The notes beneath the pieces are model-generated. The model was not told the origin of the DNA and ran no database searches. It saw nothing but the letters and a program-made list of their open reading frames with translations. A program made the translations under genes and the position numbers. From assembly GCA_031255275.1 (NCBI GenBank), contig JAIRSV010000056.1, positions 1 through 34,295 of the forward strand: a stretch of DNA of 34,295 nt, in the 5' to 3' direction. The DNA is from Proteiniphilum sp. GTDB taxonomy: Bacteria; Bacteroidota; Bacteroidia; Bacteroidales; Dysgonomonadaceae. Of the stretch, positions 10,035-18,470 are shown piece by piece (within the stretch, counting starts at the first letter, position 1; the number at the start of each line of letters is the position of its first letter).

Positions 10035-12833
10035 TCATTCGGTGTCATCCGTTTCGTATTCGTAACCCCATGTTCTGCCCTTGTCTGCGGCGGGAACGCC
10101 TTTTGTCATCCAGACGGGGGCCGGCGCTCCTTTCAGGTAGTGGTCGAAGAACTGCTGAAGGCGGATGGAGAGGTCTTTGGCGTTGCGGCGTTCCCGAAGG
10201 TTGTGTGCTTCGTTGTTGTACTGCAGCATCCAGACGGGTTTCCCGAGCCGGCGCAGTGCCATGAAGTATTCTATGCCCTGATACCAGGGTACGGCGCCGT
10301 CGTTGTCGTTGTGCATGATGAGCAGCGGGGTGCTGACGTCTCGGGCGTAGAAGAGGGGGGAGTTTTGAAGGTAGAGGTGCAGCGAGTCGCTCATGGGCGA
10401 TCCGATGCGCGACTGTGTCTGCTCGTACTGGAACTGGCGGCTGCGTCCCGATTCCCAGCGTATTCCGCCGTAGGCGCTGGTCATGTTTGATACCGGCGCG
10501 CCGGCGCCGGCGGCTTTAAACAGGTTGGTCTTCGTCACCAGGTATGCCACCTGATAGCCTCCCCAGCTTTGTCCCTGTATGGCCATGTTGCTTTTGTCTG
10601 CCCAGCTGTTTTCGGCCAGGGCTTCCGCGCCGGCTACGATCGAATTGTAGGCGTCCTGACCCGGTTGACCGGTCGTGTAATGTATGTCGGGGGTGAAGAC
10701 TATGTAGCCGCGGCTCACGTAGAAGGGTATGTTGATGGTGGAACGGCTGGGGGTCGGGGCAAAGTGGCTGTGCAGGTTGTCGGAATGTTGTTCGTAGAAG
10801 TAGATCATTACCGGGTATTTCTTTGCGGGATCAAACTCCTCGGGTTTGTATACGATGCCCTGATGAGGCACTCCGGCAAGGGAGGTCCAGGAGAAGAGTT
10901 CGGCCCTTCCCCAGCTGTATTCGCGCATTTGCGGATTGATGTCGGTCAGCTTTTCGGCCGACTGCCAGAGGTTGTGGGTGACGTGGAGGTCGGGCGAGGT
11001 GTGGAAGTTGCTTTTCAGGAAGGTGTATACTTCGCGCTCTTTCGCTTTCCTGACGGACGGGAAGGTATATGTGTCCATTATCCGTTTCTTCAGCGGATTG
11101 CGTCCCTTTGGGGCGAGGGTGTAGTAGCCGGATCGTTTGGTTGTTCTCTCGAAGGCGGAGAGGAGTAGCCGGTCGCCGGCTTCGATGAATCGCTTTTCGG
11201 GGTCGGTGTTCACATACCGGAACGTAATGGAGTCGTTTCTCCCGGCTTGACCGGTGATGTTCTCAGGTTTCATCTCTCCTTTGGGGTCGATTTTCCAGAT
11301 GTCGAATGCGTCGTAGACGAGTACCGACGCGTCGTTTTCTGTCCAGGCGGCAATTCCGTAGGCGCCGGGGGGTGAGGGGATGTCGTTTTTCTCGTCCCAG
11401 AAGTTGACGGGGATATTCCCGGTGATGTTTTCGGTGGATCCGTCGCGGTTGTCACGGGCGAACCACTGACGCTCGGTGGCGTCCCACCAGTATACGAAGT
11501 TGCCCTGCGGCGAGAGGGAGGGTCTTCCTCTGAGGGGGGTGGCGACGGTTTGCAGTGTACCCGTTTGGGCGTCCCATACCCGGACGTCGTTCATGGGGGA
11601 GATGTCCCACTGACTTTCGAGCTGATAGGGTTCGTCAGACCAGAGCAGGGCGAAACGGCCGTCTCCTTCGTCCGAGATCTGACAGAAGGGGGTCTCTTCG
11701 CCGGCGATGGGGATGAACCGGTCAGGCTGTTCGGGGAGGATGATTCCCGTATACGTCCGGCGCTGTCTGTTTTTCAGTTCCACCAGCTGCTGGGGCTGAA
11801 TCAGTGGCTCGCGCCAGTGCCAGACGTCGAGTGTTGCCGTTTCAAAATCGACAATGGTTGTGTCTTTGGGCGCCTGTTGCGGGGCGGCTCCGAGGATTAC
11901 CCGCCTGCCGTTCCGGCTGAATCGCGGGGAGGAATGTTCGTTGAAGATCCGGTTTTCGGGAAGTCCCTCTGTGTTTTTGCCGGCGAGGATGACGGCCGAA
12001 TCGGTTCCGTTGCGGAAATACCGTACGTCGAAGACCTTCTGTGCGATTTTTGACGTATCTCTCGTGGCCAGGTACAGGAGCTGGTCGCCGTTTTCGTCGA
12101 AGGCCAGCGATTTGTATTCCGCCTTTTCGCCGGAGATGCGCCGGGAGGTATTCTTTCTCAGGTCGCAGAACAGGACGCCGGGGGTGTCGACAGAATCTTT
12201 CTTGTCAGGTTCGATGATGGCGGCCAGCGCGTTTCCGTATTTGCTGAAGATGTATTCTTTCGCGTTGGGGACGGTATCCTCGTGTTGCGTGAGGGTGTTG
12301 CGGATCACGAGCAGGTTTTTTGACCCGGACGATGTGTCCTTTTCCCCGGTCGAGTCGCTCTTCGGGGTGAGGGTGTAGGCTACGTGGGTGAGCGCCTTTT
12401 CCGGGACTTTGAATGTTTTGACACCGGCTATTTTCTCGATGTCGAACGTGCTGTGGCGGATCACGATCAGTGAATCTTCCGGCATTTCGTCCGCCTTTTT
12501 CTTTTTTATCCGCGCCTCCCGCCGTTCGGCAAAGGGGGCTTTGATCAGGCCGACCGTATATTGTCCGTCGGGTGAGAGCGTGAAGCTTTTCACGCCCTTC
12601 AGCATCAGCGTCTGACTGTTTTTGAGGTCGCGAAGGAAGAGGGTGCTGTCGCCCTCCTGCGGACTGATGATGGCGCCGACGTAGCGGCCATCGTCGCTTA
12701 CGGAGATGTTTTGAAGGCTGTTCCAGCCGTCGAAGGCCGAATGGTCGAGCGGTTTCTTCCGGGCGAGCGCCGCCGTACTGAAGGTGATGTGAAAGAGGAT
12801 GAGGATAATGCTGAAATGGGGTATGAGTCGCAT
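10035..12833 (-). CDS. Secreted S9 prolyl-oligopeptidase-family peptidase
   Basis: 932 aa; N-terminal signal, beta-propeller-like region, nucleophile motif AIQGQSWGGYQVAYL, Asp region HNDNDGAVPWYQG, His region NNEAHNLRERRN. Confidence 0.92.
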   Translation of the reverse strand: MRLIPHFSIILILFHITFSTAALARKKPLDHSAFDGWNSLQNISVSDDGRYVGAIISPQEGDSTLFLRDLKNSQTLMLKGVKSFTLSPDGQYTVGLIKAPFAERREARIKKKKADEMPEDSLIVIRHSTFDIEKIAGVKTFKVPEKALTHVAYTLTPKSDSTGEKDTSSGSKNLLVIRNTLTQHEDTVPNAKEYIFSKYGNALAAIIEPDKKDSVDTPGVLFCDLRKNTSRRISGEKAEYKSLAFDENGDQLLYLATRDTSKIAQKVFDVRYFRNGTDSAVILAGKNTEGLPENRIFNEHSSPRFSRNGRRVILGAAPQQAPKDTTIVDFETATLDVWHWREPLIQPQQLVELKNRQRRTYTGIILPEQPDRFIPIAGEETPFCQISDEGDGRFALLWSDEPYQLESQWDISPMNDVRVWDAQTGTLQTVATPLRGRPSLSPQGNFVYWWDATERQWFARDNRDGSTENITGNIPVNFWDEKNDIPSPPGAYGIAAWTENDASVLVYDAFDIWKIDPKGEMKPENITGQAGRNDSITFRYVNTDPEKRFIEAGDRLLLSAFERTTKRSGYYTLAPKGRNPLKKRIMDTYTFPSVRKAKEREVYTFLKSNFHTSPDLHVTHNLWQSAEKLTDINPQMREYSWGRAELFSWTSLAGVPHQGIVYKPEEFDPAKKYPVMIYFYEQHSDNLHSHFAPTPSRSTINIPFYVSRGYIVFTPDIHYTTGQPGQDAYNSIVAGAEALAENSWADKSNMAIQGQSWGGYQVAYLVTKTNLFKAAGAGAPVSNMTSAYGGIRWESGRSRQFQYEQTQSRIGSPMSDSLHLYLQNSPLFYARDVSTPLLIMHNDNDGAVPWYQGIEYFMALRRLGKPVWMLQYNNEAHNLRERRNAKDLSIRLQQFFDHYLKGAPAPVWMTKGVPAADKGRTWGYEYETDDTE

Positions 12834-13072
12834 AATATTTATTTTTTAATTGATGGAACTGTTCCGGTAAGAGAACGGGCTGAATTTTATCAAAATTAAA
12901 ATTTAATGTTCAAAAACGGAGGACGAATATACGGGAAAACTTTGTGTTTTACAATATATATGGGATACATTCGTCTCACACAGGCATTTTTCGCTGAATG
13001 ATCACACTCTCACCCCTGACACATACTCACCGTTTCTGCGCGTCAGTACGGACTGAAAATGACCGCGGGAGA

Positions 13073-13530
13073 TAAATCATGCTTTCAGAGGAACAGGAAC
13101 GTCCCGCCGAGGGTAAAATCATGCTTTCAGAGGAACGGGAACGCTCCGCCGAGGGTAAAATCATGCTTTCAGAGGAACAGGAACGTCCCGCCGAGGGTAA
13201 AATCATACTTTCAGAGGAACGGGAACGCTCCGCCGAGGGTAAAAGCATACTTTCAGAGGAACGGGAACGTCCCGCCGAGGATAAAAAATCATGCTTTCAA
13301 CGCGACGAGAATGTCCCGCCGAAGGTAAAATCATGCTTTCAACAGGGCGAGAATGTTCCGCCGAAGATAAAATCATGCTTTCAACGCGGCGAGAATGTTC
13401 CGCCGAGGGTAAAATCATGCTTTCAACGCGACGAGAATGTCCCGCCGAGGGTAAAATCATGCTTTCAACGCGACGAAGAATGTTCCGCCGAAGATAAAAT
13501 CATACTTTCAACGCGACGGGAATCTTCTGC
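13073..13530. repeat. Array of ~11 tandem 42-bp imperfect direct repeats (consensus about aaaatcatgctttca[gaggaac/acgcgac]gggaacgtcccgccgagggt)
   Basis: Read directly: two subfamilies (units 1-5 with ...TTTCAGAGGAAC..., units 6-11 with ...TTTCAACGCGAC...), an alternating dimeric pattern in units 1-4, and indels of +2 and +1 bp at units 6 and 10. Confidence 0.97.
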
Positions 13531-13547
13531 CGGCATCATCCCGCACA

Positions 13548-13578
13548 TTGTCCGCAGAGAATAAAATCAGTATCTTTG
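13548..13578 (+). promoter_or_regulatory. Promoter TTG-N20-TATCTTTG of the phosphoesterase gene
   Basis: TTG at 13548-13550 and TATCTTTG at 13571-13578, exact TAnnTTTG box, 40 nt upstream of the ATG at 13618. Confidence 0.7.
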
Positions 13579-13617
13579 TGCGAAACTCTGCAAAGCATTA
13601 TACAATTCATTAAAAGC

Positions 13618-15555
13618 ATGATGACAAACAGCAATAAACCCGTACTCCGCATACGAAGAGCAGTGATATTCCTGCTATTTACACTCATCGTCCAGGCCGG
13701 CCACCCTCAGCCGTCACCGATACGCGTCAACCGGGCCGGACACCCGGAGGATGAGAACAGGGTTGCCTTTCCGCAGCGCGAAAACACCCTCCGCCTCTTG
13801 ACCTACAATATCCATCACGGCGAGGGGATGGACGGAAAAATCAATATCGAACGGATCGGCAAACTGATCATCGACATCAGTCCCGACGCTGCGGGACTCC
13901 AGGAAGTGGACAGCGTGACGGCTCGCAGCGGCGGCATCGACATCATGCAGCAACTCTCGGCCCGGACCGGGATGTATGCCACCTTCGGCAGTTCCATCCC
14001 GCACGACGGCGGACGGTATGGCAACGGCGTCCTGACGCGCGAAAAACCCCTCTCCACGAGGAAGATCACCCTTCCCGGCTCTGAGGAGGCCCGCTCTGCG
14101 CTGATCGTGGAACTCGACAAATATATAATCGTCAACACCCACCTCTCCCTCCACGGCGCCGAACGGCTCGAATCACTCCGGATCATCACCGGCGCCGTCG
14201 ACGCGTATGACAAACCCGTATTCCTGCTGGGAGACCTCAACGATACACCCGATTCGGCACCCCTCACCCTCCTGCGCGACGCGTGGCAAATCCTCACCGA
14301 CCCCTCCCTGCCCACCAGTCCCTCGGTCGACCCCCTGTCCACGATCGACTACATCCTGGGATACACGGCCAGGGGACAGACTTATGCAAAATACGCCACC
14401 CGCGTCGTCGACGACAGCGAAGCCTCTGACCACAGACCCGTTTTTGCGGACATCCGCCTGAAAACCCCCTCCGCCGGCGTGATGCGCACCATCCCCTATC
14501 TGCAAAGCCCCGGCAGCGACGAGATGACCGTGATGTGGCTGACCGGCGTGCCCGCCCGAAGCTGGGTGGAATATGGCACCGATCCCGGCGAAATGAAACG
14601 GGTACGCACCTTTGTCGAAGGCAAGATGGTGGCAAACAACACCATCAACCGCATACGGCTTACCGGCCTTCAGCCCGGCACGCAATACTGCTACCGGGTC
14701 GTTTCGCAGGAGATAACCCGTTACTCCGCCTATTACAAAGAATTCGGCGACACCGTCAGGTCCGGCATCAAAACCTTCACCACCCTGAACGACAGGCCGG
14801 ACGACTTCCGCGTCATCATCTACAACGACATTCACCGCAACACACAACTGTTCGAGAAACTGCACGCACACGTGGATGACAAACCCTGTGACCTGGTCAT
14901 CTTCAACGGCGACTGCTTCGACGACACTGAGTCCGAAAGCGACATCCTCGACCGCCTCACCATCTACACCTCCCGGATAAGAAGCGACGAAACGCCCTCC
15001 ATATTCATCCGTGGAAACCACGAAACCCGTGGTGAATACTCCCTCCGCCTGTGGGACTATCTGGGGAAGATAAACGGACGTTCATACGGTGCCTTTTCGC
15101 TGGGCGGCGTCCGCTTCGTGCTGCTCGACTGCGGCGAAGACAAGCCCGACGATCACCGGGTATACTATGACATGAACGACTTCACCCGGCACCGGATCGA
15201 CCAGGCCGAATTTCTGAAACAGGAACTTGAATCCGAAGAATTTATCAAAGCCGGCAAAAGAGTCCTCATCCACCACATCCCCCTCTTCGGCATGGCCTCC
15301 GACGAGTACGTCCCCTGCGCCGACCTGTGGCAACCGGTTCTGAAAGACGCACCGTTCAACGTCACCCTCAACGCCCACACGCACCGTTTCCGCGTAATCG
15401 AAAAAGGCGAAGCCGGGAATAATTTCCCCGTCGTCATCGGCGGCGGCAACAAAGAGTCAGACGGAACAGTAATGATGTTAGAGAAAAAAGGAGAAACACT
15501 AACCCTCACGGCATTTGATGCAGCAGGCGAAAAGCTACTGGAAAAAACCCTTTGA
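13618..15555 (+). CDS. Secreted two-domain phosphoesterase: N-terminal endonuclease/exonuclease/phosphatase domain plus C-terminal FN3-like and calcineurin-like metallophosphatase
   Basis: EEP: LRLLTYNIHHGEG, LQEVD, VNTHLSLH, LLGDLNDTPDS, SDHRPVFADI. Metallophosphatase: IIYNDIH, VIFNGDCFDD, FIRGNHETRG, LIHHIPLFG, LNAHTHRF. The track start (TTG 13576) overlaps the promoter box, so the in-frame ATG 13618 is preferred. Confidence 0.9.
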   Translation: MMTNSNKPVLRIRRAVIFLLFTLIVQAGHPQPSPIRVNRAGHPEDENRVAFPQRENTLRLLTYNIHHGEGMDGKINIERIGKLIIDISPDAAGLQEVDSVTARSGGIDIMQQLSARTGMYATFGSSIPHDGGRYGNGVLTREKPLSTRKITLPGSEEARSALIVELDKYIIVNTHLSLHGAERLESLRIITGAVDAYDKPVFLLGDLNDTPDSAPLTLLRDAWQILTDPSLPTSPSVDPLSTIDYILGYTARGQTYAKYATRVVDDSEASDHRPVFADIRLKTPSAGVMRTIPYLQSPGSDEMTVMWLTGVPARSWVEYGTDPGEMKRVRTFVEGKMVANNTINRIRLTGLQPGTQYCYRVVSQEITRYSAYYKEFGDTVRSGIKTFTTLNDRPDDFRVIIYNDIHRNTQLFEKLHAHVDDKPCDLVIFNGDCFDDTESESDILDRLTIYTSRIRSDETPSIFIRGNHETRGEYSLRLWDYLGKINGRSYGAFSLGGVRFVLLDCGEDKPDDHRVYYDMNDFTRHRIDQAEFLKQELESEEFIKAGKRVLIHHIPLFGMASDEYVPCADLWQPVLKDAPFNVTLNAHTHRFRVIEKGEAGNNFPVVIGGGNKESDGTVMMLEKKGETLTLTAFDAAGEKLLEKTL

Positions 15556-15623
15556 TTAGTGGAAAGTTGACAGATGAGAGTTGAAAATGTTTCTAAGAAG
15601 TAAAGAAGTAGAGAAGAGGAGAA

Positions 15624-15689
15624 AACCAGCTCGGGCGCTCCCCGAGCTGGTTGTTTCCGCTTCTTCACATTGCCACATTGCCACATTCC
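15624..15689 (-). repeat. Dispersed palindromic element, copy 2 (symmetrical hairpin plus same tail)
   Basis: AACCAGCTCGGG-CGCTC-CCCGAGCTGGTT perfect 12-bp stem; tail cacattgccacattgccacattcc shared with copy 1. Confidence 0.85.
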
Positions 15690-16306
15690 AGGAACCTCCG
15701 CCTCAGAAAATCCTCGATGAAGCTGACCGTAGGCACGATACCCAGTACCGACGAATTGATACATAAATGATACGATTCCGCAACACCCCATTCCCGGTTA
15801 CTGTAATAATTATAATACCCTGCCCGTTTCCTGTCGGTTTTCCCGATCAGCTCAAGCGCCTTCCGTTCACCCACCTCATAATAATCCGTCACCCGCCTGA
15901 TCCGGTCAGCCTGATCCGCGCAGATGAAAACATTCAGCGTACGCGGATGATCACGCAAAATATAATCGGCGCAGCGTCCGACGAATATACAAGATTTTTC
16001 GCGCGCCAAATCCCGTATCACATCGCTCTGTATCTTAAACAGCATCTCGCTCCACAGGTAATTGTTTGAAAAACCCTCGTTCAGAATCGACGTCTTGACT
16101 CCCAGAAATCCCCCGGTCAGGGTGAAACGCTTCTTTTCGTCAACCTCCTCAAACACCTCCCTGGCCAAACCACTCTGCTTCGACGCGAGCGAAATCAGTT
16201 CCCTGTCATAAAACGCAATACCCATCCGCTCCGACAGGAGCTGACCTATCTGACGGCCGCCGCTACCTAACTGGCGCCCTATGTTGATGATAAAATGATC
16301 GTACAT
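15665..16306 (-). CDS. Cytidylate kinase-like family protein
   Basis: MYDHFIINIGRQLGSGGRQIGQLLSERMGIAFYDRELISLASKQSGL and CIFVGRCADYIL; the C-terminus ECGNVAM* is encoded by a dispersed repeat. Confidence 0.88.
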   Translation of the reverse strand: MYDHFIINIGRQLGSGGRQIGQLLSERMGIAFYDRELISLASKQSGLAREVFEEVDEKKRFTLTGGFLGVKTSILNEGFSNNYLWSEMLFKIQSDVIRDLAREKSCIFVGRCADYILRDHPRTLNVFICADQADRIRRVTDYYEVGERKALELIGKTDRKRAGYYNYYSNREWGVAESYHLCINSSVLGIVPTVSFIEDFLRRRFLECGNVAM

Positions 16307-16369
16307 CTTTCAACTCTTATAAATAAATTAAACTGTATATGTGAGACACCACCTGCCCGTCAGCACGCT

Positions 16370-17755
16370 TCACCGGCCGCGCCGTTTGACCGGATCAGGC
16401 TCCTCCATGCCCTTCATTTTAAACTGCCGGAACTGATAAATCAGCATAAAAGCAGCAACGATACTCGAAATAAGGTCAGCGACAGGCATACTGTACCAGA
16501 CACCGTTAATCCCCCAGTAACGCGGCAAAATCAGCAGGCAAGGCAGCAGGAAGAGCAACTGTCGGCTGAGAGACATAAAGATCGCTTTGCCGACCATGCC
16601 GATACTCTGGAAAAAGTTAGACGTAACCATCTGAAAACCGATGATCGGATACGTCAAAAAGACAATACGTATGCCGTTCTTCGAAAGCGCTATCAGCTCC
16701 CTGTCTCCGGTGAACAGGGAAGCGATCGCCTCCGGAAACAGATATACAAGCAGGAAGCCGAGAGTCGTCACACCGGTAGCCGGGATTATCGACCTGATCA
16801 GCACCTCGTTCACCCTCCGGTATAGCTTTGCGCCGAAGTTGTAACCCGCTATAGGCTGCATCCCCTGGTTGAGCCCCATGACGATCATGATGAACAGAAA
16901 GGCGATACGGTTGACAATACCGTAAGCACCAATGGCCAGATCTCCGCCCGTGCGCAGCAGCCCCTGATTGATGACGATGACGATGAGACAGGCCACAGCA
17001 TTCATCAGGAAAGGCGACAGGCCGATGGAAAGCGAATCGACAACAATTTTCCGGTGAAGCCTGAAAGCTTTTTTCCGGAGATGGATGAAGCTATTGGCAT
17101 TGCTGAAGAACTTTAACTGCCAGATCAGCATAACGGTTTGCGAAATGACAGTAGCCCAGGCACTCCCCTTTATCCCCCAGTGGAATACGAAAATGAACAG
17201 AGGATTGAGCAAAAGGTTGATAACGACCGTAGAAATGGTAGCAATCATAGCCTTGTCCGGTCTGCCGGCCGAGCGCAGCATACCGTTCAGACCCAGGTAA
17301 AGGTGCGTGATGACGTTGCCCAGCAGGATGACATGCATAAAATCGCGCGCATAAGGGATTGTCGCGTCGCTGGCGCCAAAGAAGCAGAGGATCGGATCCA
17401 GAAAGGCAAACGTCACGGCAGAAAACCCCGTCCCGAAGATAATATTCAGCGTCAGTTCATTCCCCAGGATCGTATTCGCCGTTTCGTAATCCCTCTGCCC
17501 CATGCGTATGGAAAGCAGCGTTGCCGCACCCGCGCCGACCAGTGAACCGAAAGCAGCAGCAAGATTCATCAGCGGGAAGGTGATCGCCAGCCCCGAAATG
17601 GCCAAAGCACCTACGCCGTGGCCGATAAAAATACTGTCGGTAATATGGTAGAGCGATGACGCCGTCATGGCGATAATGGCCGGTATGGCGTATTGAAATA
17701 ATAATTTACCTGTTTTTTCCGTACCCAGTTCAGTCGGATTTTTCACTGCACTCAT
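16370..17755 (-). CDS. MATE family efflux transporter
   Basis: 461 aa polytopic; LFQYAIPAIIAMTASSLYHITDSIFIGHGVG and GLNQGMQPIAGYNFGAK signatures. Confidence 0.94.
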   Translation of the reverse strand: MSAVKNPTELGTEKTGKLLFQYAIPAIIAMTASSLYHITDSIFIGHGVGALAISGLAITFPLMNLAAAFGSLVGAGAATLLSIRMGQRDYETANTILGNELTLNIIFGTGFSAVTFAFLDPILCFFGASDATIPYARDFMHVILLGNVITHLYLGLNGMLRSAGRPDKAMIATISTVVINLLLNPLFIFVFHWGIKGSAWATVISQTVMLIWQLKFFSNANSFIHLRKKAFRLHRKIVVDSLSIGLSPFLMNAVACLIVIVINQGLLRTGGDLAIGAYGIVNRIAFLFIMIVMGLNQGMQPIAGYNFGAKLYRRVNEVLIRSIIPATGVTTLGFLLVYLFPEAIASLFTGDRELIALSKNGIRIVFLTYPIIGFQMVTSNFFQSIGMVGKAIFMSLSRQLLFLLPCLLILPRYWGINGVWYSMPVADLISSIVAAFMLIYQFRQFKMKGMEEPDPVKRRGR

Positions 17756-17990
17756 TCTATTGTTACTCTTTTTGATTTTCCCGGCGTCAAAGCTACTAAA
17801 AAGAGGGCGACAATTCCGTTAAATAAATCAAATAATAATGAATCCACGCTCCGGACAGTCAATATTCAATCCTCCAAACATGAAGAAGGACGCCCGCAGG
17901 AGAGACATTCAGCGCTTCGACCGTACAGCCGGTCACAGAGCGTGAATGTTTTCAGTACCCACACCCTCAAAAAAGTTCCTCGAAAATATG

Positions 17991-18021
17991 TTGTATAACA
18001 TGTTTTTTTGTCGTACCTTTG
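17991..18021 (+). promoter_or_regulatory. Promoter TTG-N20-TACCTTTG upstream of an unannotated small ORF
   Basis: TTG 17991-17993, TACCTTTG 18014-18021; near-palindrome ATGTTGTATAACAT (17988-18001) covers the -33 element. Confidence 0.65.
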
Positions 18022-18137
18022 TGCCGGTTTAAATGGCAAGCGAGTTATTGGAAATCACTTTCAGGTTATCGATAAATTACTGAAAAGACCTCTTCAACAC
18101 GGTTGCCGGTAAATCATAACTTAGTAAGAAGAAAATT

Positions 18138-18287
18138 ATGACGACTATCAGAAACCTAACAAAAGAAGAAATTCTGTCGCAGATAAAATATCTGGAACAG
18201 AACATCTCGAACGGATCTGCCTCATACCTGGCTAACCGGGTGAACAGACTCAGAAGTTTGAGAGCCAGTTTGCGCATGGCAAGCTGA
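18138..18287 (+). CDS. Putative small basic protein, 49 aa (MTTIRNLTKEEILSQIKYLEQNISNGSASYLANRVNRLRSLRASLRMAS)
   Basis: Below the ORF-track cutoff; ATG preceded by A-rich aagaagaaaatt, lies between a promoter and a terminator, helix-like composition. Confidence 0.55.
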   Translation: MTTIRNLTKEEILSQIKYLEQNISNGSASYLANRVNRLRSLRASLRMAS

Positions 18288-18385
18288 TCGAAAAGGCACT
18301 AGTCTTAAGCTGAGTAATCCGGAAATGGATTACGAAAGCTTTATTTTAAGAAATTTGATCACTCTATATATATGTATGAACGAAG

Positions 18386-18414
18386 GGCTTCCTCACAATG
18401 GGGAAGCCTTTTTT
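18386..18414 (+). terminator. Rho-independent terminator of the small transcription unit
   Basis: GGCTTCC-tcacaatgg-GGAAGCC followed by TTTTTT. Confidence 0.85.
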
Positions 18415-18470
18415 AATGAGTCCTCCGCAGGAGAGATCCCTCAAAAGAGAAACCTCCCCGACTGATTAAC

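Noticed and set aside
9801-10490. 229-aa plus-strand ORF
   Set aside because: Most of it is antisense to the well-supported S9 peptidase and it shows no recognisable domain; treated as an artefact of GC-rich antisense frames.
13073-13530. CRISPR array
   Set aside because: Units are contiguous with no unique spacers, the whole 42-bp unit repeats imperfectly, and no cas genes are present.
14173-15021. 282-aa minus-strand ORF
   Set aside because: Antisense to the phosphoesterase gene; low-complexity, Val/Gly/Asp-rich frame typical of shadow ORFs.
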